From Ianthella basta (Eukaryota; Porifera; Demospongiae; Verongiida; Ianthellidae), in NCBI GenBank assembly GCA_964019415.1, contig OZ025878.1, positions 7,281,767-7,345,766 on the forward strand: a DNA stretch of 64,000 bases. The letters are read 5' to 3'. This document shows, one piece after another, positions 46,631 through 59,770 of the stretch. The stretch's first letter is position 1. Every line of letters begins with the position of its first letter. Both the position numbers and the translations under genes were made by a program. The notes beneath the pieces were generated by a model, which was not told where the DNA came from, made no database searches, and saw only the letters and a program-made list of their open reading frames with translations.

Positions 46631-48181
46631 TTTTTGGAAGGATCCAGATGCCATCACGCACAAACTATTCTGCCAGTTGATATGTATGCTGTGTATTACG
46701 TATACTCAAATCCTTAAAGTAGTGTACCATATCTGTAGTGAAATGTACCATTAAGTGCTTACTCTCTTACAAACTGTTCTCATAATGGTATGTTGTGTAC
46801 TGCATGGTTGGAGTGAACATCACACTGCAAAAGGGTGTGCTCACTGTGGCAACCAATCCACACCAATTTTGGGTGTGATCGTCACTCCCTATTTTTAACA
46901 GTGGCATGATAGTCTATCATAGTGCGCAGTTCTTGGCATGCATACAGTAGTATTACACTTAGAAATGCATTGCACTGATATCTCCATGGCCCTTCCTCAC
47001 GTAGTGACTGCCCTCAGGGCCTTTTATGATGATACTGCATTAAAGTATAGGTCTCCGCGTGCTTCCAACCCCACACTTGTGTGATGCATAATGCCTTCTT
47101 TACAGTACATGGCAAGCAGGCAATTGACTAACTACACTGAGCTTGGCTCTACACATTTTCATTCTTGTCATATGACATTTTGCTGACATCTCACACACAC
47201 ATCTACTAGCTACTGCTTGCAATTGCTCACTAGTGAGGCTTCCGAGTTAGCTTGCATCAACAACATCTTTAGTACACTTAATTGCTTATATCTGTATTTA
47301 CAGTGGAATCCTATAATGTGAACACCATTCAGAACAAGAGAAGTGTCCTGATTATAGGGGTGTCCGCATTTCAGAGGTACAGCTTATAAGCCCATACATT
47401 AAAACAGTCATGACAAGTTTCAAAATAAGCCGAATTTGTTAGTACCACCGATCCACATCCTTCAGCTTGCCTGAACCATGATACCAAGCTGGATACTATA
47501 GCTTTTCTTCTATTTTTCACCCTGAAGGAAAGTGATCAGGCTCAATTCCACTTGCGCCTTGGCATGTCTAACTATATGCTGTGGGATAATACAATCTGGT
47601 CCAACAATGTAAAGCATGTACACTCCACACCCCTCCTATGGCATGCTAGACCTATGGCTAGACTAAGTAGCTATAATATAATATATAATACCCCACCTAG
47701 TCTCACATAGGGCAGAGTTGGAGCAAAATGGCAATCTGGCTACACGAGACAACACACCACCAATATAATTGTATGTATAATTCGGCCATTTTCAGGAAGC
47801 ATAATTATCTGGATTGAGTATAATCCATTGGATGCATCTGGCTCATTGGAAATACAGTGTTACATGAGCCATTTGAAAGGGGTGTAAGTTCCATATGTAG
47901 TCACGAGCCCTTGACAGGCGATTAAACAACAGTAAAATGAATACTGCAACAATTATACATAATTAGCTAGCAGTATACTCCTATCATACATGTACATTAT
48001 TACATTGATCTCTCCAGTACATGCTGCTTCAAATCCAGCAGTCTTGTACTTCACAGTGCTAGCCACATTCACCACATCTGTATGCATGTGGCCTGCACAG
48101 TGCATAGAAATATAATTATGGTAAGACAGTTTTAGGCAAAGGATATAACGGAGACATCTTTGTGTAGCAGCAGGTGAAAGT
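46631..48181. other. No gene seen; duplicate of 26891-28443
   Basis: Same repeats in the same order; the first-exon-like ATG at about 47728 stops early. Confidence 0.4.

Positions 48182-48226
<45 letters not shown>
48182..48226. repeat. (GT)n microsatellite, longer allele
   Basis: About 22 GT units where the duplicate locus has about 13. Confidence 0.9.
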
Positions 48227-48228
<2 letters not shown>

Positions 48229-48386
48229 ACGCGCCCTTGGGTGCAAATATTATTAGTTGTGTGTCTGTGTGTAATACGTAGTGCAGTCGTGTGGTGTGCT
48301 ACACGTAGATTAGTGCACACACATTTGGATGTACATTGCTGGCTGATCTCCCATCCCCTCCCCTCCCCTCCCCTCACCCTGCACAG

Positions 48387-48786
48387 GACTGCAACCTACA
48401 ACCTGACACACAATGCAACTGTGCTGAGCTGAGGAGAATCCTATTCCAAATCAAATTAATCCGACATGAAACTCAAAACAGACGATCTCAAGAAATTGAA
48501 GTGGACTGGGAAGGATGGTGAGCGGATAGCTAATCACATTGAGGAGACAATACGTCGGACAAGCGAGGTCCGAGTGCTTGAGATTGAGAAGAACTGGCAG
48601 GAAAAGATTGCCATGGTGAGGGCCGAGGTGTTGGCCCACTGTGAGTCCCGTATTTTGGAGGTGGAACGGCAGTACGAGGCAAAGTTGAAAGCTATGGAGC
48701 AACAGTGCAGTCGAAGACTGGAGGCAGTAAGAGACGCTTTGAATGACCGCCACACCGTCCCTTACTCACTATATTGCCTTCTGTGA
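48387..48786 (+). pseudogene. Coiled-coil exon, copy 4 (frameshifted 5' part)
   Basis: Acceptor cacag at 48382-48386. It shares the extra base near 48455 with copy 2, so the DCNLQPDTQ part and the coiled coil are in different frames. The coiled-coil frame from 48466 is otherwise open to 48786, with an altered end (SLYCLL). Confidence 0.5.
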
Positions 48787-49342
48787 GCACCAATCACTTT
48801 GTTGTCTCTGTCAGATCCTTTCCTTTCATGTATTTATATCACATGATGTCACACGACCTACGCCACCACTGCTATTCATTCATGTTTTCAAATGTACAAG
48901 TGAAGATTTTATCTCAAGTATTATTCTTATTCACAATCAGTGTTGGTGAGCAATGTATGTGTACGTAACAGTATAGTGTAAATTAACCCACTCCGGGAGC
49001 CCAGGAGGGGGGATCGAGGACGGCCGAGCTTGCTGGCATATGACCAGTGTACATGTCTTCATGATCACCTGCAATAAATGCATGCATGTACAAGTTGCAA
49101 CATTTTAATGGAAATAGCAATTAATACATCATGCACCTCCAGCCCATGCCAATTGCTCGTACACGACATACAGCTAGGACAAAACATAAAAGTTTAAACT
49201 ATTACAAACATTGCAAACAGTTAAAAGCTATAATATTGCACACAAATATAGTTTGTACTTAAGTTATCATAAACCATACCCAAATTAAAGTATACAATTG
49301 ATCGCAATATGTACCATATTACCCACGTGCATCAATCACAAT
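48787..49342. other. No gene seen; 3' flank of membrane-protein copy 3
   Basis: Duplicate of 29020-29593. Confidence 0.4.
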
Positions 49343-50866
49343 TTAGGTGCACTCTCTGTTAACACTGCTCATGTCGAAGTACATTTCTGCAGCTGTAGCT
49401 GTAGGTGGCATTTGTATGGCTTCGTCTGGAGCTGGTTGTCCACTGCTTTGTTTTATTTTCATGCAACAAGCAGCCCTGCATCGTTTGCAGCAGTTGCGTT
49501 TCCAGATGAAGTACACAATGCCGACCAGCATGGGGAGGTATGCAAGTGCTGGTGGCAGAATATCTATTGTTATTAGCAGATACACATCACTCTCTGTAGA
49601 GGAGAAACTGGGAACTGCTATAATTAGCGAAACAGTAAATAGTATCGAAATGAGCACCAAATTCACCAGGTAGAGTGTTTCAATGTAGTTGTGTCTTGGC
49701 TTACTGTAAGGCTGGAACAGAGAGTGGATTGCCAGGATAACAATGAAGACGAGAGTTATAATTAATTGTCTGTTAGTGTCATTTAGTTTTGCAGATAGAA
49801 TAGAAAAAAGCAGCCAGATCACTAAGCGATAGAGGAGAGGAAATGCAGCGAAGAAGCGTAACTTTGGCTTGTATCCACTCTGAAACACATCAAACACTGG
49901 AGCCAGTTTATGACATGTTATAAGTGGAGAGGACCTCTTTGTTATACGCTGCATAAGAGCTGGTACACAGGGGTAATACAGCAGGAGGAGGGGGAGGGGA
50001 AGAACGAGTACCAAACAGACAAGTGCTACAATGAGGTATGGGTAATATTCTGGGCTGTAGTAATTCAACTCGGTGCAATAGTATACACAGTGTTCGGCAT
50101 TGTTCTGACAAGATCTTTTGGAGGCTGGCTGGAGAACGGTGAATGATTGTTGAACGATAAAGCCGTATGTCAGTATGGCAATGCTGCACAACCCATTCAA
50201 CACTGTTCCTTTCCAGGCTCGCTTCTCTCTGAAATGGCGAACACCGCGGCGGACTTTGGCCCAAGGATGGCGCCAGGATGCACAGGGACAATGAATGCAT
50301 TTGATTAGCACTATCGTTATGACTGCAACCACTACAACAGCTGCCAGATTGCAGTATTGAAGTGCAATATAGGGCAATGTACGAGGGAAAACTAAGTCAG
50401 TTATTGGACTCTGCATCGTTAACAAGCCTGCAATTAATCCACCTCCAAGGGTGTAAATGGCTGTAGGAAAAACTCCTGAGCTAGGCAGTAAAGGTATAGC
50501 AGCTGGGAGGGCCTGGTAGAAGAAGATGAAACTCTGTGCAGGTCCTGATGCAAGATTAAAGTTAAACAGAATGAGGGCAGGGAAGTAGATCATCAGTGGA
50601 GCAAGGCCAGTAATAATGTAGACAGGAGCAAGTCCACTGTTAAACGTACAGGAGTATGTAGGGCGATATAGATAAGAGCGTAAGTCGGAATAGTTCTGGT
50701 AACGACAGTCACCAGTTGCAGTTGGCAGGTCCAGTGCTACTGATGAACATTCACGATCCATATAACCTGCACCTACACTCCCCTGCAGCAAGCCCACGAT
50801 GACAATGAATGCACACAGCAGTAACTTCTCTTTCTGCCCTGCCCTGATCCCACTTTGTCCCTGCAT
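49343..50866 (-). CDS. Multi-pass membrane protein, copy 3 (complete, 507 aa)
   Basis: ATG at 50864-50866, no intron. Same topology as copy 2, with the PVFDVFQSGYKPKLRFF block intact. The densest difference is in the ectodomain (residues about 47-74). Here DCRYQNYSDLRSYLYRPTYS replaces a Cys-rich NVT/NNS segment, while the signal peptide before it and the membrane segment after it are almost unchanged. Smaller changes occur in the loop around residues 245-260 and in the last extracellular loop (about 420-435). Function unknown. Confidence 0.88.
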   Translation of the reverse strand: MQGQSGIRAGQKEKLLLCAFIVIVGLLQGSVGAGYMDRECSSVALDLPTATGDCRYQNYSDLRSYLYRPTYSCTFNSGLAPVYIITGLAPLMIYFPALILFNFNLASGPAQSFIFFYQALPAAIPLLPSSGVFPTAIYTLGGGLIAGLLTMQSPITDLVFPRTLPYIALQYCNLAAVVVVAVITIVLIKCIHCPCASWRHPWAKVRRGVRHFREKRAWKGTVLNGLCSIAILTYGFIVQQSFTVLQPASKRSCQNNAEHCVYYCTELNYYSPEYYPYLIVALVCLVLVLPLPLLLLYYPCVPALMQRITKRSSPLITCHKLAPVFDVFQSGYKPKLRFFAAFPLLYRLVIWLLFSILSAKLNDTNRQLIITLVFIVILAIHSLFQPYSKPRHNYIETLYLVNLVLISILFTVSLIIAVPSFSSTESDVYLLITIDILPPALAYLPMLVGIVYFIWKRNCCKRCRAACCMKIKQSSGQPAPDEAIQMPPTATAAEMYFDMSSVNRECT

Positions 50867-51480
50867 GGTCGATGCGGAACACGACTCAAGTTCCAGTTGC
50901 AGGAATGTCTTCTAGGTAGCTAACCAGATCTAGCTACTAGAGTGATAACAATGACGTGCTAGCTGCTAACTCAGAATGGAATCGAGTCACTAGTGTTAAC
51001 TAGTGAAAATAGCACACGTCTCTTGGGCAAGCACAGAAACAGGCGCGGTTCTTCAATGCGTTAACTGCTACAGATTTATATGCAACTTAGGTTGTGATCC
51101 AACAATCCATTTATGGGCAGGGCAGCTATAAACAATAGTCATACAATCGATAGTCAGATGTCCCTTTTCCCTAGTCTCACGTGCCAAACATTCCTGCAAT
51201 TGCACAATAATAAATACGCTTGCAGGGAAACAGCGACTGAATGTGAGACTACCTTTCCCAGTGGCAGATCCAGAGATTCAATTAGGGTGGTGCCCAGGTC
51301 CCAGGAAATGAATCAATTAGGGTCTGGTGGTGTGGCCGGTGAGTATTTTTGAAAAACGAGGTGCTCTCTGACAAGGGGTCATCTACTGTCAGAAGTAGTG
51401 TATGGATATTGAAATCTTAAAGACATTGTGACATTTCAAGAGATATCACTGCAGATGGATATCATGATCACATGATTTCA
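50867..51480. promoter_or_regulatory. 5' flank of membrane-protein copy 3
   Basis: Clearly related to 312-820 but more diverged, with insertions around 51200-51290. Presumed promoter region; no gene seen. Confidence 0.35.
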
Positions 51481-53890
51481 AAACTAAGATGCTAAATCAT
51501 GGTCCATACTAGTCTAACAGGCCAGACTAGGGCCACATCAGCTGTATATAGCTAGTACATACATAACTATGGGTCAGTTCTAACTGACCTGTATGTATAG
51601 AGAGGTGGCTTATACTCATTGACTGCCTTAGACAGATTTCACTGTACAAAGTCATATAATGTGATGAGATATGTAGTTGTGTAATTAATGTAGAAATGCC
51701 ACTGCAACTGCTTTATAATCACAATGATGTTCATGCATTATACCACACACATGCTGAAATTGCAGAGAGCCCTTATCATGCAGCCAAAGAGTTTGATTTC
51801 CCATAATTAAGGGGGTAGGGCAAGGAAGTCATGCAAAGTGTATCTAGTTGCCAGTCAACCTGCATGGTCTTCATTGTGGACTTGGCTGCACTATACCATG
51901 TTGATGATGACAGTGTTTTGGCACAACAACAGCAGAAACAGAAACTAACCAGTATTCAAAACATGTCTGTAGTGTGTGTAACTTTGTTAACATGTTTGAT
52001 TACTGACAAGTTTCTGTTTCTGTTGTTGTTTTGCCTTATGAGACATTCAGTGCTACAGCTGCTGCAAACGCCACAACACAGTCAATTTCAGAATGTGTGG
52101 TTAGCCACGACAGCAAATGATAGAGCAGCCAAATGGTGTGATGTCACTGTGATTACTTTACCTATTATATTATGCTGTAGAGATTATCACCTCACATGAT
52201 GCTTAAGGGTCTGTACCACATGAGGTGATAATCTCTACATACAGTATAATATAATAGGTAAAGTAATGTCGCCTATTTCTGATTAGTCATACAAATTTAA
52301 AGGTAAATGGCAAATTGGTGTAACGTCATAAGGAAAGACAATGCAGGACAATGCATGGGTGAGATGTAATGGCACGCATTAAAACTAATAGTGACATCAC
52401 ACCATTTGACTGCTCTATCATTTGCTGCTGTGGCCAACCACACATTCTGAATTGACTGTGTTGTGACTTTTGCAGCAGCTGTAGCACTGAATGTCTCACA
52501 AGGCAAAACAACAACAGAAACAGAAACTTGTAAGTAATCAAACATGGTAACGTTGTTACATGCACTAACAGACATGTTTTGAATACTGGATAGTTTCTAT
52601 TTCTGTTGTTGTTGTGCCAAACGCTGTCATCATCAACATGGTATAGTGCAGCCAAGTCCACTATGAAGACCATGCAGGTTGACTGGCAACTGTATACACT
52701 TTGCATGACTTCCTTGCCATACTCCCTTTTGGAAAGTCAAACTCTTTGGCTGATAAGGACTCTCTGAAATTTCAGCATGTGTGTGGTATAATGCATGAAC
52801 ATCATTGTGATTATAAAGCAGTTGCAGTGCCATTTCTACATTAATTACACAACTACGTATCTCATCACATTATATGACTTTGTACAGTGAAATCTGTTTA
52901 AGGTAGTCAATGAGTATATAGGCCATCTCTCTATACATACAGGTCAATTAGAACTGACCCATAGGAGGGTTGTCTTAGACAGGTTTCATTGTACAAATGA
53001 TCATGGGGTTTATAGCTAGCTAGCTAACAGGCATGAACTGGATGGCCATGGTACTGGCTTAAATACACAGTATAGATCACTTTTAGATTGCTAAGAGATA
53101 GTTGTACAATTAATGTAAACTCACAATGATGTTCATGCATTATACTACACACATGCTGAAATTTTGGAGAGTCTTAATCAGCCAAAGAGTTTGACTTCCC
53201 TAAAGGGAGTATTGCAAGGAAGTCATGCAAAGTGTATACAGTTGCCAGTCAGCCTGCAGGGTCTTCATAGTGGACTTGGCTGCACTATACCATGTTGATG
53301 ATGACAGTGTATTTGGCACAACAACAGCAGAAACAGAAACTAACCAGTATTCAAAACATGTCTGTTACTGTGACGTGTAACTTTGTTAACATGTTTGATT
53401 ACTTACAAGTTTCTGTTTCTGTTGTTGTTGTACCTTGTGAGACATTCAGTGCTACAGCTGCTGCAAAAGTCACAACACAGTCAATTTCAGAATGTGTGGT
53501 TGACCACAGAAGCAAATGATAGAGCAGCCAAATGGTGTGATGTCACTATTAGTTGTAATGATTGCCATTATGTCACACCCATGCATTGTCCTGTATTGTC
53601 TTTCCTTATGACGTTACACCATTTACCATTGAATTTGTGCAACTAATCTGAAATAGGCGACATTACTTTACCTATTATATACTGTACAGATTATCACCTC
53701 ACATGATGTTTAAGGGTCTGTACCAAGTAAGTGGATATTTTCATATGATGCTAGCTCACACTAGCCAGCTAGCCCATAGCAGGCAAAACATGCTGCAAAC
53801 AGTAGTTTCCCTAGGCCAGTGACCACTGGGCCTTTAAAACTTGCTTCCTTTGAGCCTGTGGTGTGGTGGTAATGCTATCATGCAAGCTAT
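51481..53890. repeat. Foldback composite, copy 3 (rearranged)
   Basis: Begins with the gctaaatcatgg left end, then changes to a plus-oriented frame block (51700-52200), a minus-oriented block (52210-52860), a MITE-like element (52880-52996) and a final plus-oriented arm (53100-53890). The arms are inverted about an axis near 52210. Confidence 0.65.
52880..52996. mobile_element. MITE-like element, TTGTACAGTG family
   Basis: Closest to the 25384 and 45179 copies (TTGTACAGTGAAATCTG end). Confidence 0.75.
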
Positions 53891-54470
53891 GTTTGCAGGG
53901 GATGCCGTATTCCCCGGTGAGCTTCACTGGGGCACCAGATGCACAATGTTTGCAGGGGATGCCATATTCCCCGGTGAGGTTCACTGGGGCACCAGATGCA
54001 CAATGTTTGCAGGGGACGCTGTATTCCCCGGTGAAGTTCACTGGCGCACCAGATACCCAATGTTTGCAGGGGACGCTGTATTCCCCGGTGAAGTTCACTG
54101 GGGCACCAGATGCCCAATGTTTGCAGGGAATGTAGTATTCCCTGGTGAAGTTCACTGGGGCACCAGATGTGCAATGTTTGCAGAGGATGCCGTATTCACC
54201 AGTGAAGTTCACTGGGGCACCAGACGCCCAATGTTTGCAGGGGATACTGCATTCCCCGGTGAGGTTCACTGGGGCACCAGGTGCCCAATGTTTGCAGGGG
54301 ACGCTGTGTTCCCCGGTGAAGTTCACTGGTGCACCAGATGCGCAATGTTTGCAAGGGATGCTGTATTCCCCAGTGAAGTTCACTGGGGCACAGATATCCC
54401 ATATTTGCAGGGGATGCTGTATTCCCCGGTGAGGTTCACTGGGGCACCAGATGCCCAATTTTTGCAGGGG
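53891..54470. repeat. 57-bp minisatellite array, locus 5 (~10 units)
   Basis: Starts at the same point of the foldback arm as loci 2 and 4, so the junction is ancestral to the duplications. Open frames up to 222 codons on both strands are explained by the 19-codon period. Confidence 0.9.
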
Positions 54471-55561
54471 ATCCAGATGCCATCACTCACAAACTATCCT
54501 GCCAGTTAAGTTGGTATGCCGTGTATTACGTATACTCAAATCCCTAAAGCAGCTATAGTGTACCATATCTGTAGTGAAATGTACCATTAAGTGCTTACTC
54601 TCTTACAAACTGTTCCCATAATGGTATGTTGTGTACTGCATGGTTGGAGTGAACATCACACTGCAAAAGGATGTGCTCACTGTGGCATGCAACCAATTCA
54701 CACCAATTTTGGGTGTGATCGTCACTCCCTATTTTTAACAGTGGCATGATAGTCTATCATAGTGTGCAGTTCTTGGCATGCATACAGTAGTATTACACTT
54801 GGAAATGCATTACATTGATATCTCCATGGCCCTTCCTCCCATATAGTGACTGCCCTCAGGACCTTTTATGATGATACTGCATTAAAGTATAGGTCTCTGC
54901 ATGCTTCCAACCCCACACTTGTGTGATGCAACTGACAGTACATGGCAAGCAGGCAACTGACTAACTATACTGAACTTGGCTCTACACATTTTCATTCTTG
55001 TCAAATGACATTTTGCTGACATCTCACACACACATCTACTAGCTACTGCTTGCAATTGCTCACTAGTGAGGCTTCTGAGTTAGCTTGCATCAACAACATC
55101 TTTAGTACGATACACTCAATTGCTTATATCTGTATTTACAGTGGAATCCTATAATGCGGACACCCTTCGGAACAAGAGAAGTGTCCTGATTATAGGGGTG
55201 TCCGCATTTCAGAGGTACGGCTTATAAGCCCATACATTAAAACAGTCATGACAAGTTTCAAAATAAGCCGAATTTGTTAGTACCACCGATCCACATCCTT
55301 CAGCTTGCCTGAACCATGATACCAAGCTGGATACTATAGCTTTTCTTCTATTTTTCATCCTGAAGGAAAGTGATCAGGCTCAATGCCACTTACCTTAGCA
55401 TGTCTAACTATATGCTGTGGGATTATCTAGCAATGTAAAACATGTACACTCCACGCCCCTAGGCCTCCTATGGCATGCTAGACCTATGGCTATAGACTAA
55501 GTAGATATAATATAATATATAATACCCCACCTAGCCTCACATAGGGCGGAGTTGGAGCAAA
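54471..55561. other. No gene seen; short repeats
   Basis: Hairpin element (54650-54745) and a one-ended AGTGGAATCC repeat (55137-55285). Otherwise nothing recognised. Confidence 0.4.
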
Positions 55562-56859
<1,298 letters not shown>

Positions 56860-57687
56860 TACCTTCTGTGAGCACCAATCACTTTGTTGTCTCTGACACA
56901 TCCTTTCTTCTCATGTATTTATGTCACATGATGTCAGATGATGCCACATGACCTACACCACCAGCTAAGAAAAGCATTATAGAAACAAGCAACTGTAACT
57001 CATCAACACTAGGACCATGATAAACCATGCACTGCACTTTTGTAGTTCAAACACTCGATCTGCATGCATTCCTAATTTAATTCCTTGTATGTATAGCTAC
57101 TCCCATGTGTCTGTGCCTTATGTTGACCATTAAATCTACCATAACTAGGCATACGCAATGCGCAAACACATGCCTCGCTGATCCAACATGAGCACGAGCT
57201 CTAATTGCTTAAAATAGCGGACACCTCGGGGATGCCTTTTTCCACAGCCATGCAATCTTCAAGCCTGGTAAGTTGGGAGGCTCCACAGCTGTGCAGCTCG
57301 CTCTGCAGCAATTTATTCAGCTCTACAGCACTTCTTCTGGATGCAGTCCTCAGCCAAACTATCAGCCTTGGTCTTAGCAGGCATTTGCTTTCCCCCACTA
57401 TTATATTTAAATACTACAGTGTCTTACATTGCAAAGTTTAGCATGGCATGTCTACATTTAGCATACAAATTTAACAGTAAGTATGTTCACACATCTACAG
57501 AGAATTTAACTTGCTATTCAGATGAGGTCTATACGTTAGCAGATGTATAGTGACATCAAACCAATTCACAGAAAGATTGCTTATATAAAATGTCATTCTA
57601 TAGCAAAGTTTATAGTCTGCATAGCCTGTAATTATTACATTACATCTGTTTGGTACACACAGCGCACATCTATAATTTACTGTTCAA
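56860..57687. other. No confident gene; unique DNA
   Basis: Outside the duplicated unit. A minus-strand stretch (57201-57330) reads LNKLLQSELHSCG then EKGIPEVSAIL before a stop. This is faintly like the ENY2 family but too short and gapped to call. Confidence 0.35.
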
Positions 57688-59043
57688 TTAGGGGTTGGAC
57701 TTGGAGTGCCCCTGTTTGTCTATCTTCGAGTCAAGCGATATTTTTCCCAGTTGCTCTTGAAGATTTTCTACGTTTCTTTCAAGGGTAATGGATTTCAACT
57801 CGGTTAAACTAAAGCATTTTTTCCCCTCTGCAGGCTCATCAACAGTTTTCCCTTCGTATTTATATGGCCTTCCACGGCCAAATACATTGCTACTTGCTGA
57901 CACCCAGTTGGGCTCTTCAGCTCCAGCATCCGGAGCTATTGCTGACCAGTACCATCCGTGGCTGGTGAGGACAAAGTAAATTGGAATCACCTCCTCCAAT
58001 TCAATGACTCTAAGTTGACGGGTAAAATAAAAGGGGATCCGTGGAGTTTCTCCTGGTACTTTGCTTTTTGCCTTCTGCAATTGCAATCCTAAGCTGTTTA
58101 GATAGCTCTTCTCCAACCTCTCCAGCTCATCCTTTTCTGGGTGGTGAGACACTGGATCTCCAGTTTCTTCCTTAGCTTCTTTCCAAGCTGGTATCAAAGC
58201 AGCAAAAACTGATTTATTGGCAACAGCTACATTATAATTCTGTGAATCGCTCTCAGATCTAGCTGTATGGATTGCAACAACGTGACACATTTCGCCATCA
58301 GCGACCAGCACTGGAGCACCTGATGATCCCTTCTGAGTCGAGACAGAGTGGAAGAGGTGCAGACCATGCCACTCCTCCAAGTGGCCATGACTGAAAAATT
58401 GATCTCTCCCACGTGGATAGTGCAGTATAGTGAACTCCGTTTCACCTTCTGGCCCATGCCAGCCTGTACAAACGTGAAGGAAGTCCAATTTATGCTCACC
58501 ATATACTTTGTCAACCAACTGCTGGTCGAACTCGATGAACGTTGCGTCCAGTAAAGGACATGTGAAGCAGAAGGTGCTCTTGGTGATCCGGAGGGGCAAG
58601 TTTGGGCGTTGTTCGCGAAAGGGCAACCCTTGATTAGTTACAGTGAATGTGTACTCGTTACGCTTAAGCTTAAGCTTGCGAATCTCTTCTTCTCCCAAAA
58701 CATGAAACGCAGTGAATAGGCCGTGTACCTGATGTGGGCAACCACCGGGATTCTTAACCTCGAACTTGCCCAGGAAGCAAGTGCCGCCTTCCCTCTTCAC
58801 CGCCTTGCCGTTTTTATCGAATCTCTCCACTTCGATGTGCCACACTGCCTTTGTTGCAGAATAGAGTGAATTCAATTCGCTGATGTGCCGGTAGCGGTAG
58901 CATCGTTGATCTTTCTCAGGAATCCCCGCAGGCCCCATGTCTGACTTTGAAGCACAAGGTACTTTTATCTCTTTCTCCTCTGACGTGCCACTTGCAGTGC
59001 GTGCAGTGCGATCAGGCTCACCTGAAGTCGAGCTTTCAGCCAT
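57688..59043 (-). CDS. Trypsin-like serine peptidase, cytosolic, diverged paralogue 3
   Basis: 451 aa, single exon. Start placed at the ATG at 59041-59043; the frame extends 8 codons upstream to a GTG only. Triad: His114 (LFTAFHVL), Asp166 (PLLDATFIEFD), Ser241 (KGSSGAPVL). The C-terminal domain is shared with paralogues 1 and 2 (VIPIYFVLTSHGWYWSAI, EPNWVSAS, FGRG). The N-terminal 45 residues and the tail are unrelated to the other two, which helps define the conserved core. The flanks are unlike the 19.8-kb unit, so this is an older copy at the array edge, next to UMP synthase. Confidence 0.88.
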   Translation of the reverse strand: MAESSTSGEPDRTARTASGTSEEKEIKVPCASKSDMGPAGIPEKDQRCYRYRHISELNSLYSATKAVWHIEVERFDKNGKAVKREGGTCFLGKFEVKNPGGCPHQVHGLFTAFHVLGEEEIRKLKLKRNEYTFTVTNQGLPFREQRPNLPLRITKSTFCFTCPLLDATFIEFDQQLVDKVYGEHKLDFLHVCTGWHGPEGETEFTILHYPRGRDQFFSHGHLEEWHGLHLFHSVSTQKGSSGAPVLVADGEMCHVVAIHTARSESDSQNYNVAVANKSVFAALIPAWKEAKEETGDPVSHHPEKDELERLEKSYLNSLGLQLQKAKSKVPGETPRIPFYFTRQLRVIELEEVIPIYFVLTSHGWYWSAIAPDAGAEEPNWVSASSNVFGRGRPYKYEGKTVDEPAEGKKCFSLTELKSITLERNVENLQEQLGKISLDSKIDKQGHSKSNP

Positions 59044-59438
59044 TTTGCCTTGATGGGATCTTCGCACGCAGTTTAGCTACCTTTCTTCTGTCCTCGGTTG
59101 AACGAGATGTCGAATTGCTGATCGTGTCCCGTGTGTGTTTAGATATGGCATGAGCACTTCTAGGAATTGAGTGAACTTCCTCCGTTAATCCCACCCACTA
59201 GAACTCCATTAACTGCACAAACATGTATACTGCCTAACACATATTATATGTATGCATTATTCCAAACTTCATTGGAACTATAATAAATTATACATCGTTA
59301 CTTGACTACCTCCCACACACAATTCTTTGTAGAAGTGCCGTAGCCATGAGATGAATATTCACTCTGACTCATATTCATTGCCACTTCTTGCTGAAAGGAT
59401 ATTCATCCCATGACCACAGGAGAAACTCCCCAACACAC
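59044..59438. other. 5' flank of peptidase 3; nothing else seen
   Basis: The first ~110 bp are CpG-containing and may hold the promoter. The rest is AT-rich spacer. I looked for the last UMP synthase exon here and did not find it. Confidence 0.4.
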
Positions 59439-59728
59439 CTGGTGAACCCCCTGCCCACAATGATGACATCACTCCCTCTAACACCCACCACTTCCTGTGG
59501 TGTGTTGTATGTCTGCCCCAAACTGTCACCTCCCACTGACAGCTGCACACCTGTGTATGGGCAGGCAACAATGGCAGAGTGCATGCAACCACATCAAAGG
59601 AACACAATGTCACATGACAGTCACCTGACCTGGTGTCATGAAAACCAATCCTGGATCATCAGACACACGCTTCACACACACCAGACCAGCCACAATGTCC
59701 CTGTACTCAGTTGCCATGGATACTATGG
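59439..59728 (-). pseudogene. Second copy of two UMP synthase exons
   Basis: Exon 59630-59728 reads SMATEYRDIVAGLVCVKRVS then a stretch to MTP. Exon 59439-59550 reads [20 protein letters not shown] then [15 protein letters not shown]. Both are about 90-95% identical to 61216-61314 and 61022-61134, have intact splice sites, and lie in order downstream of them. A decayed remnant of the preceding exon (ITEEY word) is at 60124-60190. The last exon ends one base out of phase relative to its twin. It could be an unused tandem duplicate or a mutually exclusive alternative pair. Confidence 0.75.
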
Positions 59729-59770
59729 CTTAGGGAGATAGGCGAGTATTATAAACAGTAAAAGCAGGCT

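Noticed and set aside
4130..54509. Long open frames (up to 222 codons, both strands) in the GTTTGCAGGGGATGC arrays
   Set aside because: They are forced by a 57-bp repeat with no stop in several frames, overlap each other on both strands, and break wherever a unit has an indel.
57201..57398. ENY2-like minus-strand frame
   Set aside because: A few matching residues (LLQSELHSCG, EKG) with a gap and no supporting exons; similarity too weak to annotate.
59341..59400. Possible last exon of UMP synthase (frame reading RSGNEYESE then stop)
   Set aside because: Lacks the expected final helix pattern of the decarboxylase, and the phase match is uncertain.
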